Shown: piece by piece, positions 53,329 to 62,533 of the stretch
How the letters are laid out: each line of letters starts with the position of its first letter
Position numbering within the stretch: the stretch's first letter is position 1
Assembly: GCA_020026355.1 (NCBI GenBank)
Contig: JAHHQP010000007.1
Coordinates: 1 to 64,000, forward strand
DNA: 64,000 nucleotides
DNA from: Bacteroidales bacterium
GTDB lineage: Bacteria; Bacteroidota; Bacteroidia; Bacteroidales; UBA932
Reading direction: 5' to 3'
The notes under the pieces: model-generated
What the model was told of the DNA's origin: nothing
Database searches by the model: none
Seen by the model: only the letters and a program-made list of their open reading frames with translations
Made by a program: the position numbers and the translations under genes

Positions 53329-56300
53329 CTAGAAATTTAAGTTTAAACCGAATGAATAATAACGCATGAACGGGTAACTTCCGTAGTTTCCGTTCATTTC
53401 CGGGTCATAGTTGAACGGAACGTTGTGGATTTCGAACAGGTCATTGCCGCTGAAGTAGATTCTCAGGCGTGAGATATGAATCTTTTCCGTCCATTTCTGT
53501 GGAAGGGTATAGCCCAGCTGGAGGTTCTTGAGTCTCAGGTAACCGGCGTTGATGATCAGGTTGTCTGAAGTTCTGTAGTTCCAGTTGTTCCTGTCGTCGT
53601 CATGGGTCAGGATCGGATATTTCGCCTCCGGACGGTCAACGGACCAGGTGTTGTGGTAGAAATCTTTCATCGGATAGTGCCAGTCCGGGAGGAAAGGTAC
53701 CAGCGGTTCTCCGTCGAGGATGAGGGATCTCTTGCCGACACCCTGGAAGAACATGCTGAAATCGATGCCTTTCCAGTCGAAACTGAAATTGAGTCCGAAG
53801 CTGTAGTGAGGGTTGTTGTCACCCAATGCAACGAGGTCACCCTGAAATCCACGGCTCATGTCACCGGTCGGAGTGATGGCTCCGTCACCGTCCAGGTCGG
53901 CATACATCATGTCGCCGATACGAAGATTGTCCGGAACGCCTTTCAGCTTCTTGTATTCCGCCAAGGTTTCTGCATCTTTGATGATGCCCAGTGTCTTGTA
54001 ACCGAAGTAAGTGCAGGTCGGATAGCCCTGGATGTGGCTGATCATGCCGGAACGGAGACCGTTGAAGCCGCCGAGGTCGGTCACTTTGTTGCGTGCATCG
54101 GAAACGTTGGCGCTGATGCTGTAGTTGAAGTCTTTGAAGGAATCTCTCCAGGAGATGGCAACTTCCCATCCATTGACCCTGAGTTCACCGTTGTTGGTAG
54201 CAGGAGCTGCGGCACCGAGGGCACTAGGGTACTCGACCGGGATGAGCATATTCTTGTTCCTCTTGTGGAAGTAGTCAGCATTGAAGTTCAATCTGTTGTT
54301 CAGGACCGCGATGTCCAGACCGACGTTGGTCACTTCCAGCTTCTCCCAGGTACGTGCGAGGGAAACCATGTTTGAAGTAGCGCTCTGGGAAACTTCCTGC
54401 TTGTCAAACGGATAAGGGTAGGCGTTGCTGATGGAGATGACCGGAATGTAGTCATATTTTCCGATCAGGCCTTGGGCGTTACCCATCTGGCCCCATGATG
54501 CTCTGATCTTGAACTGGTCGAAGATGTCGAGATCTTTCATGAATTTCTCTTCAGAAAGTCTCCAGGCAGCGGAATAGCCGCTGAAGAATCCCCATCTGTG
54601 TCCTTTCGCGAATCTTGATGTTCCGTCATAGCGGGCATTGATCTCGAGAATGTATCTTTCGTCATAGACATAGCTGGCACGACCGTATACGGAACGCATG
54701 GTCTCGGCGGAAGTCCATTGGTTGGCTTCCTGGTTCTTGCTGTCACCGAGGGCGAGGTTGAAGTTGTTGCCGCTGAAGTTGTAGCGCAGGGCGCTGAATG
54801 CATCATTGGTATATTCTTCGTGCTGTGCACCGGCCATGATCTTGAAGTCATGCTTCTTCTTGAAGACATGCTGGTATTCCGCGAAGACATTGTAGTTCTT
54901 GTACCAACCTTTAGAGAAGGCTTTCTGTGCCCAGTTCCTGTCCGTGTTGTATCTGTTCAGGGAATCGTCCCAGTTCCAGTAAGCTACTTTCTGTTTCCAG
55001 ACGAAGTCATCGTTCATCTGTTTGCGCAGAATCGCCTGTCCGGTCAGTTTGAGACCCTTGATGATTTCCCAATCCAGAGAGAAGTTCATCGTGGTGGTCG
55101 CGTTGTTGTAGGTGGTGTTTCCACCTTCTTCCAGTATCTGTGCCGGGTTGCCGTAGCCTTGCCATGCGAAGAATTTTCCGGATGGGGTGTACATCGGGGC
55201 CCACGGACACTGACGCATTGCCCATGCCAGTGCAGATCCGGATTCTGTAGAGTAGTCACGGTTGTTCTCAGAATAGGAGATGTTGGAATGGAAAGCCAGG
55301 TTGTCAAGGATATTGATGTCGTTCTTGATGCGGATCGCGAATCTGCGATCGTCATCATGGCCGTATCGGAGTGGGGAATCTTCTGACTGGTAGAAGCCGG
55401 AAATGTAGTATTTGAACTTCTTGGAACCGCCATAGATGTTTAAGGAATAGTTCTGAAGGCTGGAACCTTTCCGGAGCATGGATTTCATCCAGTCATGGTT
55501 CTTGTAATGTTTGGTATAGCCGAGGTAGCCTTCGCTTCCGCTCTTGACGATGTCGCTGTTCTGACGGATCAGGTCCAGTTCTGCTTCTGAATAGACCGGA
55601 TGGTCGGAACCGTCCGCACAGGCTTCACGGTCCATCTCGGCAAATTCAAGCAGGTTGACTTTCTGCATGATAGATGTCGGGGACTTGATCGCGTAATAGG
55701 CGTTGAAATCTACTTTGACTCTGCCTTCTCCTGCATTCTTGGTGGTCACGAGGATGACACCGTTGGAAGCTCTGTTACCATAGATGGCAGCCTGAGCGTC
55801 TTTCAGGACGGATACGCTTTCGATATCGTTAGGGTTCAAGGAATTGATGTTGCCTTCCGCACCGTCGATGAGTATGAGCGGGGAACCGCCGTTGACGGAG
55901 GAGATGTCACGGATGACGATCTGGTCTTCTACACCAGGTCGGCTGCCGTTTCCGGCACCTCTGTTGACGACCAGGCCAGGAAGGACGCCCTGAAGGGCGC
56001 TGGTCGGAGTCGCTGACGGTTTGGAGATGAAGGTCTCCTTGTCTGTAGTCGCCACGGAACCGGCCAGGTTAGCACGTTTCGCGGTACCGTAACCGATGAC
56101 CACGACATCGTTCAGGACATTGTTGTCTGGGGTCAGGATGAAATTGATGACGGTCCTGTCACCGACTTTTTCCGTGATGGTCTTGAAGCCCAGGAAAGAC
56201 ACTTCGATCTGGTCCTCTTTGGCGGCTTCTATGGTATATTTTCCGTCAATGTCCGTTACTGCTCCTACCCCGGTCTTAGCCTTGATGAGTATGTTGGCAC

Positions 56301-56424
56301 CGAGGATAGGTTCTCCGGTATTGTCTGAGACTGTACCGGTGATTTTCCGGTCTTGCGCAAAGACAGTCATCTGTGATAGGATCATGCAGATGACTACCAA
56401 TACTTTTCTGATGTTATTTTTCAT
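53329..56424 (-). CDS. SusC/RagA-family TonB-dependent transporter
   Basis: A 1031-residue outer-membrane importer. After the signal peptide comes a carboxypeptidase-D-like domain (residues 25-105, KITGTVSDNTGEPILGANI). Next are a plug domain (about 115-240, VVVIGYGTAKRANLAGSVAT; RGAGNG; YGNRASNGVILVTTK) and a beta-barrel ending in the aromatic SFGLNLNF. It imports oligosaccharides with its SusD partner. No SusR- or ECF-type regulator gene is adjacent. Confidence 0.96.
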   Translation of the reverse strand: MKNNIRKVLVVICMILSQMTVFAQDRKITGTVSDNTGEPILGANILIKAKTGVGAVTDIDGKYTIEAAKEDQIEVSFLGFKTITEKVGDRTVINFILTPDNNVLNDVVVIGYGTAKRANLAGSVATTDKETFISKPSATPTSALQGVLPGLVVNRGAGNGSRPGVEDQIVIRDISSVNGGSPLILIDGAEGNINSLNPNDIESVSVLKDAQAAIYGNRASNGVILVTTKNAGEGRVKVDFNAYYAIKSPTSIMQKVNLLEFAEMDREACADGSDHPVYSEAELDLIRQNSDIVKSGSEGYLGYTKHYKNHDWMKSMLRKGSSLQNYSLNIYGGSKKFKYYISGFYQSEDSPLRYGHDDDRRFAIRIKNDINILDNLAFHSNISYSENNRDYSTESGSALAWAMRQCPWAPMYTPSGKFFAWQGYGNPAQILEEGGNTTYNNATTTMNFSLDWEIIKGLKLTGQAILRKQMNDDFVWKQKVAYWNWDDSLNRYNTDRNWAQKAFSKGWYKNYNVFAEYQHVFKKKHDFKIMAGAQHEEYTNDAFSALRYNFSGNNFNLALGDSKNQEANQWTSAETMRSVYGRASYVYDERYILEINARYDGTSRFAKGHRWGFFSGYSAAWRLSEEKFMKDLDIFDQFKIRASWGQMGNAQGLIGKYDYIPVISISNAYPYPFDKQEVSQSATSNMVSLARTWEKLEVTNVGLDIAVLNNRLNFNADYFHKRNKNMLIPVEYPSALGAAAPATNNGELRVNGWEVAISWRDSFKDFNYSISANVSDARNKVTDLGGFNGLRSGMISHIQGYPTCTYFGYKTLGIIKDAETLAEYKKLKGVPDNLRIGDMMYADLDGDGAITPTGDMSRGFQGDLVALGDNNPHYSFGLNFSFDWKGIDFSMFFQGVGKRSLILDGEPLVPFLPDWHYPMKDFYHNTWSVDRPEAKYPILTHDDDRNNWNYRTSDNLIINAGYLRLKNLQLGYTLPQKWTEKIHISRLRIYFSGNDLFEIHNVPFNYDPEMNGNYGSYPFMRYYSFGLNLNF

Positions 56425-56513
56425 GTCGTTACGTTTTGTTTCTTTTTCAGTTCCAGCCAGCTCTCGGTCTGATGTGGCTGGAACACGTTTTCATGATCAT
56501 TGTACTTCAGCTG

Positions 56514-57956
56514 TCATTTCAGTATCGCATACGCTTTTTTCAGGAAGGTGTCGAACACGATGCTGTATTCTCCGGCTGGAACCTGATCGGAGAGCTTGGT
56601 GTCGAATGCGTTGCCGTACTGAGGGAAGTTGGCGACTTCATCTTTGAGGCACCATATTTCCGGATCATTTTCACCAGGACCTTTGGCGACCAGCCAGACT
56701 CCTCCTCCGATACCGAAGGCTGCGGTGTCTCCGCCCTTGAGCTTGTAGCTGATTGCCCATCTTGCCGGAGCATTGTCAGCATCGATCCGGGACATTGCCG
56801 GGTAGTCGGCCCAGTTGAAGACGAAGTACATCTCGCCGTACCTGCTTTTCTGTTTGCCCAGATTCTTCACCTCAAGGGTACCTTCGAGCAGGTCGATCTT
56901 GAATTCGTAGTAACCGGCCTCTTTCAGGACGACAGGTTTCGGATCAGTACTTCTGATGAGGTATTTCCCGTCATTGCTGATGCCGTATTTTTCCTGCTTT
57001 CCAGCATCTTTTGAGTTGACGAACCAGATAGATTCTCCGGCTTCTGCATAATAGTTGGAGGTGAATCTATAAGCGGCTTCCGCTTTTCTTTCGACGACCA
57101 TCGGCAGACCGAAGGCTACTTTGCTCATGTCGAGACCTTTCTTCTGCACGAAGAGGACGAGCTGTTTGCCGTTCGCTTTCTCGAAGGTGGTCTTCACGGA
57201 AACGGTCGGATTGTAGACGGCTTCATTGCCTTTTTCATCGATCAACGTGAATACGATTTCGTGTTTCTGGTCATCCGGGATGGTATTGAGGCGGATGTTG
57301 GTCTCGACCGTCGCTTTCTTACCTTCATCCATGCTGAGCGGTCCAAGGTCAATGGTCTGGTCGATGCCGAATGATTTCGATTTCACGATCAGGCTCTTCA
57401 CCTTCGTGTTGTTGCTGTTGACAGTCAGTCTTACCGGAAGCTGTGTGTCGCCTTCTACCTCGACGAATTCCACATTGTTGTCCTTGACGACGGCATTCTT
57501 GCCGGTCAGCACGATGTTGAAGCCCATTTCCTGAATGATGGAAAGTCTTGTAGGCTCTTCCGTCACTTTGATGGTTACGCTCTGCTGACCCATCTTTTCA
57601 GCGAAGTCGAAGACTTTGACCGTCACTTCACCGGTCGTGCCGCGCTGGATCTCTGCCGGGATGATGATGGATTCTGTCAGATTGTACTCGGTGATGTAGT
57701 TCTGGGTACTGAACGGAATCTTCTTGGAGAATTCCCAATCAGCGCTTTCGATGAGGATATACTGTATGCCCAGGTCATCGGTTACCTTGGCGGTCAGGTT
57801 CAATCCTTCACCAGGAAGACCTTCCAGATTCGTTGAGGTAATCTCGACGACCGGATCGGCCATGTCTTTTTTCAGCTCCTCTTTCTTGCAAGAAACGAAT
57901 GCTGCAGCCATCAGCAGGACAGCTGGAATCAATCTTGAAAAAAATCTAGGTTTCAT
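56514..57956 (-). CDS. Lipoprotein at the head of the SusCD locus
   Basis: A 480-residue lipoprotein (lipobox AAFVSC). The N-terminal region looks like two Ig/beta-sandwich modules (PVVEITSTNLEGLPGEGLNL; TVKVFDFAEKMGQQSVTIKV). The C-terminal 120 residues (MYFVFNWADYPAMSRID; AFGIGGGVWLV; AGEYSIVFDTFLKKAYAIL) are a beta-rich domain reminiscent of SusE/SusF-type surface glycan-binding proteins. Unlike usual loci it precedes susC rather than following susD. It has its own promoter-like box and lies behind the terminator of the upstream pair. Ligand unknown. Confidence 0.65.
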   Translation of the reverse strand: MKPRFFSRLIPAVLLMAAAFVSCKKEELKKDMADPVVEITSTNLEGLPGEGLNLTAKVTDDLGIQYILIESADWEFSKKIPFSTQNYITEYNLTESIIIPAEIQRGTTGEVTVKVFDFAEKMGQQSVTIKVTEEPTRLSIIQEMGFNIVLTGKNAVVKDNNVEFVEVEGDTQLPVRLTVNSNNTKVKSLIVKSKSFGIDQTIDLGPLSMDEGKKATVETNIRLNTIPDDQKHEIVFTLIDEKGNEAVYNPTVSVKTTFEKANGKQLVLFVQKKGLDMSKVAFGLPMVVERKAEAAYRFTSNYYAEAGESIWFVNSKDAGKQEKYGISNDGKYLIRSTDPKPVVLKEAGYYEFKIDLLEGTLEVKNLGKQKSRYGEMYFVFNWADYPAMSRIDADNAPARWAISYKLKGGDTAAFGIGGGVWLVAKGPGENDPEIWCLKDEVANFPQYGNAFDTKLSDQVPAGEYSIVFDTFLKKAYAILK

Positions 57957-57995
57957 AGTGTTATAAAATGGATGTTTAATGTTATCTTATGGCTA

Positions 57996-58003
57996 CAAAA
58001 TTA
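57996..58003 (-). promoter_or_regulatory. Promoter box of the SusCD locus (TAATTTTG)
   Basis: The minus-strand TAATTTTG lies 39 bases before the first ATG of the locus, downstream of the terminator at 58106-58140. Confidence 0.5.
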
Positions 58004-58101
58004 GAGGATATATATTTATTGCCTAATAACAAAATGATACTTCTACTTTTCTATTTGATACAATTTCAGGCTTTTCATGGAGAGCCCTGTTCCGGTTCCT
58101 G

Positions 58102-58140
58102 AAAAGAGCGAGGCGCTCCGGAGATCGGAGCACCTCGCTC
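58102..58140 (-). terminator. Terminator of the fimbrillin-like/EEP lipoprotein pair
   Basis: GAGCGAGG/CCTCGCTC (58106-58140) encloses a second stem GCTCCG/CGGAGC, with TTTT on the minus strand. It separates this pair from the SusCD locus. Confidence 0.85.
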
Positions 58141-58160
58141 ATGGATAAGTGTCTTTCGGA

Positions 58161-60509
58161 TCAGTTCAAGGAGAATTCGGTAGCCATCGCCGCATGGTCG
58201 GATGGGAATCTGACCGGATGCTGGTCGATCATTCCTGATTTGACTGCTTGGATGCTTGTGCCTTTATAGTAGATGAAGTCGATCCTGTACTGAAGATCTG
58301 TCTTCGAGAACGGCGACCAGGTCAGACATGGATTCTTGACCGGATCCGGGTAGAGTTCTCTGTAGGAGTCCTTGAATCCCTTTTCCTGCATCATGATGCT
58401 GGTCGGCCAAGGGAAGACATAGCCGTAGTACATGTCCTTGGCAGCTTCTGTCCAGTCCAGGTGGGAGCCGGAATTGAAGTCTCCGCAGATGATCATCGGA
58501 GTTTCCTTGTCATTCTGCATGAACTCAGCGCTCTTGAGGATGTCCTGAAGTTCGGTCGCACGCGTTGTCCATTCGTCCTTGACGATCTGATCGATCGGCT
58601 GTTTCTCCACTCTGACCTGCTGGTCGGTAAGCGGAGTCCAGTTGAGCCAGAGATTGATGAAATTGATCTTCTGGGACTTGCTCAGACGGATGGTCGCCGC
58701 ACTGCATTTGAAGGAATCATAGATGTCGTGGATCGCTTCGAAAGGATAACGGCTGATGATGGAAAGGTTGGTACCTTCGACGGTCTCGCCGCAGTTGAGG
58801 TATAGACAGTATCCCAGAGCATCGGCGATTTCTTCGCCGGAACCATAGGTCTCGATGAGTCCGACAATGTCCGGATCTGCTTCCCGGATGACATCGACGA
58901 CTCTCTGTACACCGACTTCCTCGCCGAATTCACGGCCTCCATGCCAGATGTTGAAGTCCATGATCTTGACTCCATTGACCTTCTTCTGCAGTTCGGTATT
59001 TTCTACTTTCTTCTTGGAGAGGGATGTATAGAGTTTCTCGATCTCGCTGTTCTTCATGACGCGGTCGGTGAAGAAGAACTCGTCGATCAGACCGTTGAAG
59101 CAGTTCTGGCTGGAACTGTCGAAGCCACCGATGCGCAGGCCTTTCCCGTTGCTGAGATCTTTGATGCCGTCTGTGGTGTAGATGGAGACCAGAAGGCCGT
59201 CATAGTACATCCTGATTTCGCCTTTCACATCGAAGGAGACGGCCAGGAAATGCCATTCGTTGTCATTGATCGGCTGTCGCTGTGCGGTCGGCTGATATTC
59301 CAGACGTTTATGTGAGCCGTTCTTGAACAGCAGCTGCCAGGAACCGTTCGGCTGAGTGGTGATGGCCATGCCGGCATCGCTGTCTTTCGTCATGTTGGAC
59401 AGGATCGCTTTCGTACCCAGCACTTCCGCATCGGTCTTGACCCAGATACCGGTCGTGAAGGATCTGGAGAAGTCTGCCGGTTCGATCATGTCAGCCATGA
59501 TGCTTCTGCGGTTGTGGCCGGAAGCGCTCAGGTCCAGTGCAGAACCGTCGATGCCCGTGCCCAGGGTATATTCATCGGTCAGGAACTGGTTCTCGTCGAA
59601 AGAGATGTGACTCTCTCTTCCTGCATGGATGCTGCGTAAAGCCCAGGTCGCGGCGAGACTCTGGTCCGGGTTTTCGAAAATCCGGATGTAGTAGGTCTTT
59701 CCGGCGCCCATCTTCAAGGCCATGTTTTTCGGTACGGTGACCGGAACTGTTTCGGATCTGCCTTTGTGACTGACCTTGACACTGACTTCCAGATTATTCT
59801 TGGATACGAGGTCCGGAAGGATGTAGCAGATGTTTTTCTCCATGGTAGGGGTATAGCTGGTCTTGGTGATAGCGGCAATTTTGCCGTTTCCGACCTGAGG
59901 ACCGTCAGCCGTGTAGGAGGTATTGTCTGCCAGAGACCAGAATGTCGCGCTGCAGGCTTGTTTCAGGTCAATGGATTTGATTTCCATCCCTTTTAGATTG
60001 CTCTCTGCCTTGACCCTTGTTGCCAATGGGACCAGTCCGATCCTGACGGTGGATTTATTCGCTTTCAGGGCAAGGAGACCTTGGTCATTACCTTTGCTGA
60101 TCATCACGGCTTTCGCATTCTGGAGCGGAAGCTCCGGTTCATAGAGGCCAAGGTCCCAGTAGGAACCGCCTTTCTCCAGGGCAGGAAGCGTCGTTCCGTT
60201 TTCTGCGACCAGGAAAAGCAGTCGGTAGGTCTTGCCTTGTTCGAGTTGCATCTCGACCGTGGTCGTACCCTGGGCCAGAGTACCTTCTTCCGTGAATTCG
60301 AGCTGATACTGGTCGTTGAAACCGTAGGCTTTCCAGGAGCGTTCAGCGGCGGCTGTACGAGTCAGTACGAAATCTTTGTCTGGGGTGGACAGCTGGAAGC
60401 GGACGGTACGGCTTCCTGTGCTCTCCGTCTCTACCGGTTCCATCTTGCTGGAGCAGGAGAGAAGGAGTGATGCCAGACACATCAATAGGATTGAAATATT
60501 CTTTTTCAT
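58161..60509 (-). CDS. Lipoprotein with fimbrillin-like, LamG-like and endonuclease/exonuclease/phosphatase domains
   Basis: A 782-residue lipoprotein (lipobox SLLLSC). Residues 30-275 resemble fimbrillin-type beta-sandwiches (TVRFQLSTPDKDFVLTR). Residues about 305-500 form a LamG/concanavalin-like domain (FTTGIWVKTD; EWHFLAVSFDVKGEIRMYYDG; GLIDEFFFTDRVMKNSEIEKLY). Residues from about 513 form an EEP domain with all catalytic motifs: DFNIWHGG, GLIETYG, ICGDFNSGSH, RIDFIYY and SDHAAMA. The combination suggests a surface-anchored phosphodiesterase, DNase or sphingomyelinase-like enzyme with a binding module. The substrate is unknown. It starts 23 bases after its operon partner. Confidence 0.75.
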   Translation of the reverse strand: MKKNISILLMCLASLLLSCSSKMEPVETESTGSRTVRFQLSTPDKDFVLTRTAAAERSWKAYGFNDQYQLEFTEEGTLAQGTTTVEMQLEQGKTYRLLFLVAENGTTLPALEKGGSYWDLGLYEPELPLQNAKAVMISKGNDQGLLALKANKSTVRIGLVPLATRVKAESNLKGMEIKSIDLKQACSATFWSLADNTSYTADGPQVGNGKIAAITKTSYTPTMEKNICYILPDLVSKNNLEVSVKVSHKGRSETVPVTVPKNMALKMGAGKTYYIRIFENPDQSLAATWALRSIHAGRESHISFDENQFLTDEYTLGTGIDGSALDLSASGHNRRSIMADMIEPADFSRSFTTGIWVKTDAEVLGTKAILSNMTKDSDAGMAITTQPNGSWQLLFKNGSHKRLEYQPTAQRQPINDNEWHFLAVSFDVKGEIRMYYDGLLVSIYTTDGIKDLSNGKGLRIGGFDSSSQNCFNGLIDEFFFTDRVMKNSEIEKLYTSLSKKKVENTELQKKVNGVKIMDFNIWHGGREFGEEVGVQRVVDVIREADPDIVGLIETYGSGEEIADALGYCLYLNCGETVEGTNLSIISRYPFEAIHDIYDSFKCSAATIRLSKSQKINFINLWLNWTPLTDQQVRVEKQPIDQIVKDEWTTRATELQDILKSAEFMQNDKETPMIICGDFNSGSHLDWTEAAKDMYYGYVFPWPTSIMMQEKGFKDSYRELYPDPVKNPCLTWSPFSKTDLQYRIDFIYYKGTSIQAVKSGMIDQHPVRFPSDHAAMATEFSLN

Positions 60510-60532
60510 GATCTGTTCCTTAATTTAAATTG

Positions 60533-62368
60533 TCAATTCCACCCTGTCTGTGCTCTCTTGCAGCGGTAAGGGATGCCGTAACCTTTGGAGATGCTCCACT
60601 GGTCCATGAATGTCGTTCCGGAATAAGTGAGCTTCGTCTCGTCGATGTCCATCCAGGAAACATGAGGCCAGGTTCCGAAGCAGACAAGGTCCTTTCCGTT
60701 CGGGCCGGCACCTTCTGTCCTGGCGTAGCCACCGAAGATCCTGATGTCTGTCGCTTCGGTGATGTTGCCGAAGAGCTGGAAGGTATAGACACCTTGTTCG
60801 ATGCGTTTATGGAGATGCCCTCCGGCCCATTCCAGCAGACCTTTAGCGTCCGTATCCGTGAATGGTGTCCAGCCTTCCGGACAAGGGTTGGCAGCGACAT
60901 CATTGATGAATTCATCTTTCTGATCGATGCCGAAGGCGTCGTTTCCGGCATAGTAGGCCTTTTCGTTACGGTCTCTCTTCAGGTAGGAGGTCTGTCCGGC
61001 ATTGATCGGACTGAAGTAGTCCGGTGACCAGGAAAGACAAGGAAGCGGGGTTCCTGGATAAGGGTCCAGGAAACCGATGGTGAGGATCTCCTTGTCATCG
61101 GTGCAGCCTTCCGGATAAGTGATGGCGAAACGCGTGATATATTTGCTGTCGAAATTGTTGTCGCCGATCGTATAGACGATATCGTGACGGTAGATGTTCT
61201 CACCGACCTTGTCGGTCGTGCTTTTCACTTTCAGCCAGAACGGGAACTTGCTGTCCGCCGTCATCACGATGTCTTCCGGACTGTTGTCGATGACGGTCTT
61301 GGTGACTTTGTATGGCCAGTTGCCGAAAGGAACCTTCACATAGGTACCTTTGATCTGTGTGCATTCGATGATCTCTGCCTGGTCGGTCTGGGTGGTGATG
61401 CAGTTCCCCGCAGGCGCCCAGTCTGACGGTGTGCCGTCTGTCCAATCCTTCTCGGTCAGTTCGAAACCGCCTTCCTGTCCAGGTGCTTTGTTCACTTTCA
61501 ATTCATAGATGAAATTCGCTCTGACGGGCATGTCTTCCGTCAGCGTCAGCCGGACTTCCGGTCCGACTTCGTTCTTGCCGGCAAGTCTGGTCGTTGCCCA
61601 GATGACCGTCTTCTCCGTCTGTTCCGTCTCTGATGTCAGTATGGTCGGGTAGAGATAGAAACCCTTGCCATCGACCAGTTCATCGGCGGAAATCTCCAGC
61701 ATCTCCTGGCTGACATCACCGGTCGTGCCATCGGCCTTGGCGATGAAGCAGGTCGTCATGCCGTTCTTGACATAGATCTTGTCAATCTCGAGACCGGATT
61801 CCTCCGGATCGTTCAGAATATCGATCCGCGCGATCTTTCGGGAAAGGTCAGCTTCCGCGGTCGGAGTACTGGAGATTTCAGTGAGGCTGATCCAAGGATT
61901 TCCATCTGCGGAAAGTGAGGACATGATGTCCGGAGTCGCAGCTGCGCTTTTCGTGTCAGGAGTCTTGGCGGCAAGCAGGTCTTGCATGCTGTCGCCCAGA
62001 TTGAGTTTCGGAAGTCGGGAAGCATCTGTCGCTCTGATGATGATGAATTTCTTCGGACCGGTGTACCTGCCGGTGACGAGAGAATAGGTCAGAGTCTTCC
62101 CGTCCAGTCCCATAGCACTGTAGTCAGTGGTATAGGTTCTTTCATAAGTGTCGTCATTGCTGAACTGATAGAAGGCGAATCTATCGGATTCAGTACCGTT
62201 TTCGCCGCCTTTGGTAGCGACCTGCATCTCAGGTACGTCCATGCGGAAATTGATGGTCGCTATCTTTCCTGCAGACTGCCCGTCGTCCAGGTTCTCTGTA
62301 CATCCGGCAAACAGCAGAGGTAGGATTCCCATCAGCGTTACGCATGATTTTAAGATTGAATTGTGCAT
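60533..62368 (-). CDS. Fimbrillin-like lipoprotein with C-terminal FISUMP-type domain
   Basis: A 611-residue lipoprotein from the ATG at 62366-62368 (lipobox LLFAGC). The N-terminal half is fimbrillin/Mfa-like (INFRMDVPEMQVATKGGENG; EADLSRKIARIDIL; WATTRLAG). The C-terminal 170 residues have the FISUMP hallmarks NPCPEGWTPFTDTDAKGLLEW and a closing GIPYRCKRA. Surface or fimbrial assembly and adhesion are likely. The upstream in-frame ATG near the -7 box is not used. It is first in a two-gene operon with the EEP lipoprotein. Confidence 0.72.
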   Translation of the reverse strand: MHNSILKSCVTLMGILPLLFAGCTENLDDGQSAGKIATINFRMDVPEMQVATKGGENGTESDRFAFYQFSNDDTYERTYTTDYSAMGLDGKTLTYSLVTGRYTGPKKFIIIRATDASRLPKLNLGDSMQDLLAAKTPDTKSAAATPDIMSSLSADGNPWISLTEISSTPTAEADLSRKIARIDILNDPEESGLEIDKIYVKNGMTTCFIAKADGTTGDVSQEMLEISADELVDGKGFYLYPTILTSETEQTEKTVIWATTRLAGKNEVGPEVRLTLTEDMPVRANFIYELKVNKAPGQEGGFELTEKDWTDGTPSDWAPAGNCITTQTDQAEIIECTQIKGTYVKVPFGNWPYKVTKTVIDNSPEDIVMTADSKFPFWLKVKSTTDKVGENIYRHDIVYTIGDNNFDSKYITRFAITYPEGCTDDKEILTIGFLDPYPGTPLPCLSWSPDYFSPINAGQTSYLKRDRNEKAYYAGNDAFGIDQKDEFINDVAANPCPEGWTPFTDTDAKGLLEWAGGHLHKRIEQGVYTFQLFGNITEATDIRIFGGYARTEGAGPNGKDLVCFGTWPHVSWMDIDETKLTYSGTTFMDQWSISKGYGIPYRCKRAQTGWN

Positions 62369-62395
62369 AATTATGTTTTTTGGTTTTGTTGGATA

Positions 62396-62403
62396 CAAAG
62401 TTA
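62396..62403 (-). promoter_or_regulatory. Promoter box of the fimbrillin-like operon (TAACTTTG)
   Basis: The minus-strand TAACTTTG lies 27 bases before the ATG at 62368 and excludes the in-frame Met at 62398. Confidence 0.55.
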
Positions 62404-62470
62404 GATTTTTCTTTCCTGCCGGATGTTGCGTAAAATGATATTAACATATTACAAATTGGCTTTACTTTAT

Positions 62471-62478
62471 TATCTTTG
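62471..62478 (+). promoter_or_regulatory. aguA promoter box (TATCTTTG)
   Basis: TATCTTTG matches TAnnTTTG; the leader to the ATG at 62534 would be about 50 bases. Confidence 0.55.
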
Positions 62479-62533
62479 CACACGGTGCGGAGGTCCGCAC
62501 TCTAAGTAATTTATTCGAAATCTCAGGAAACTT

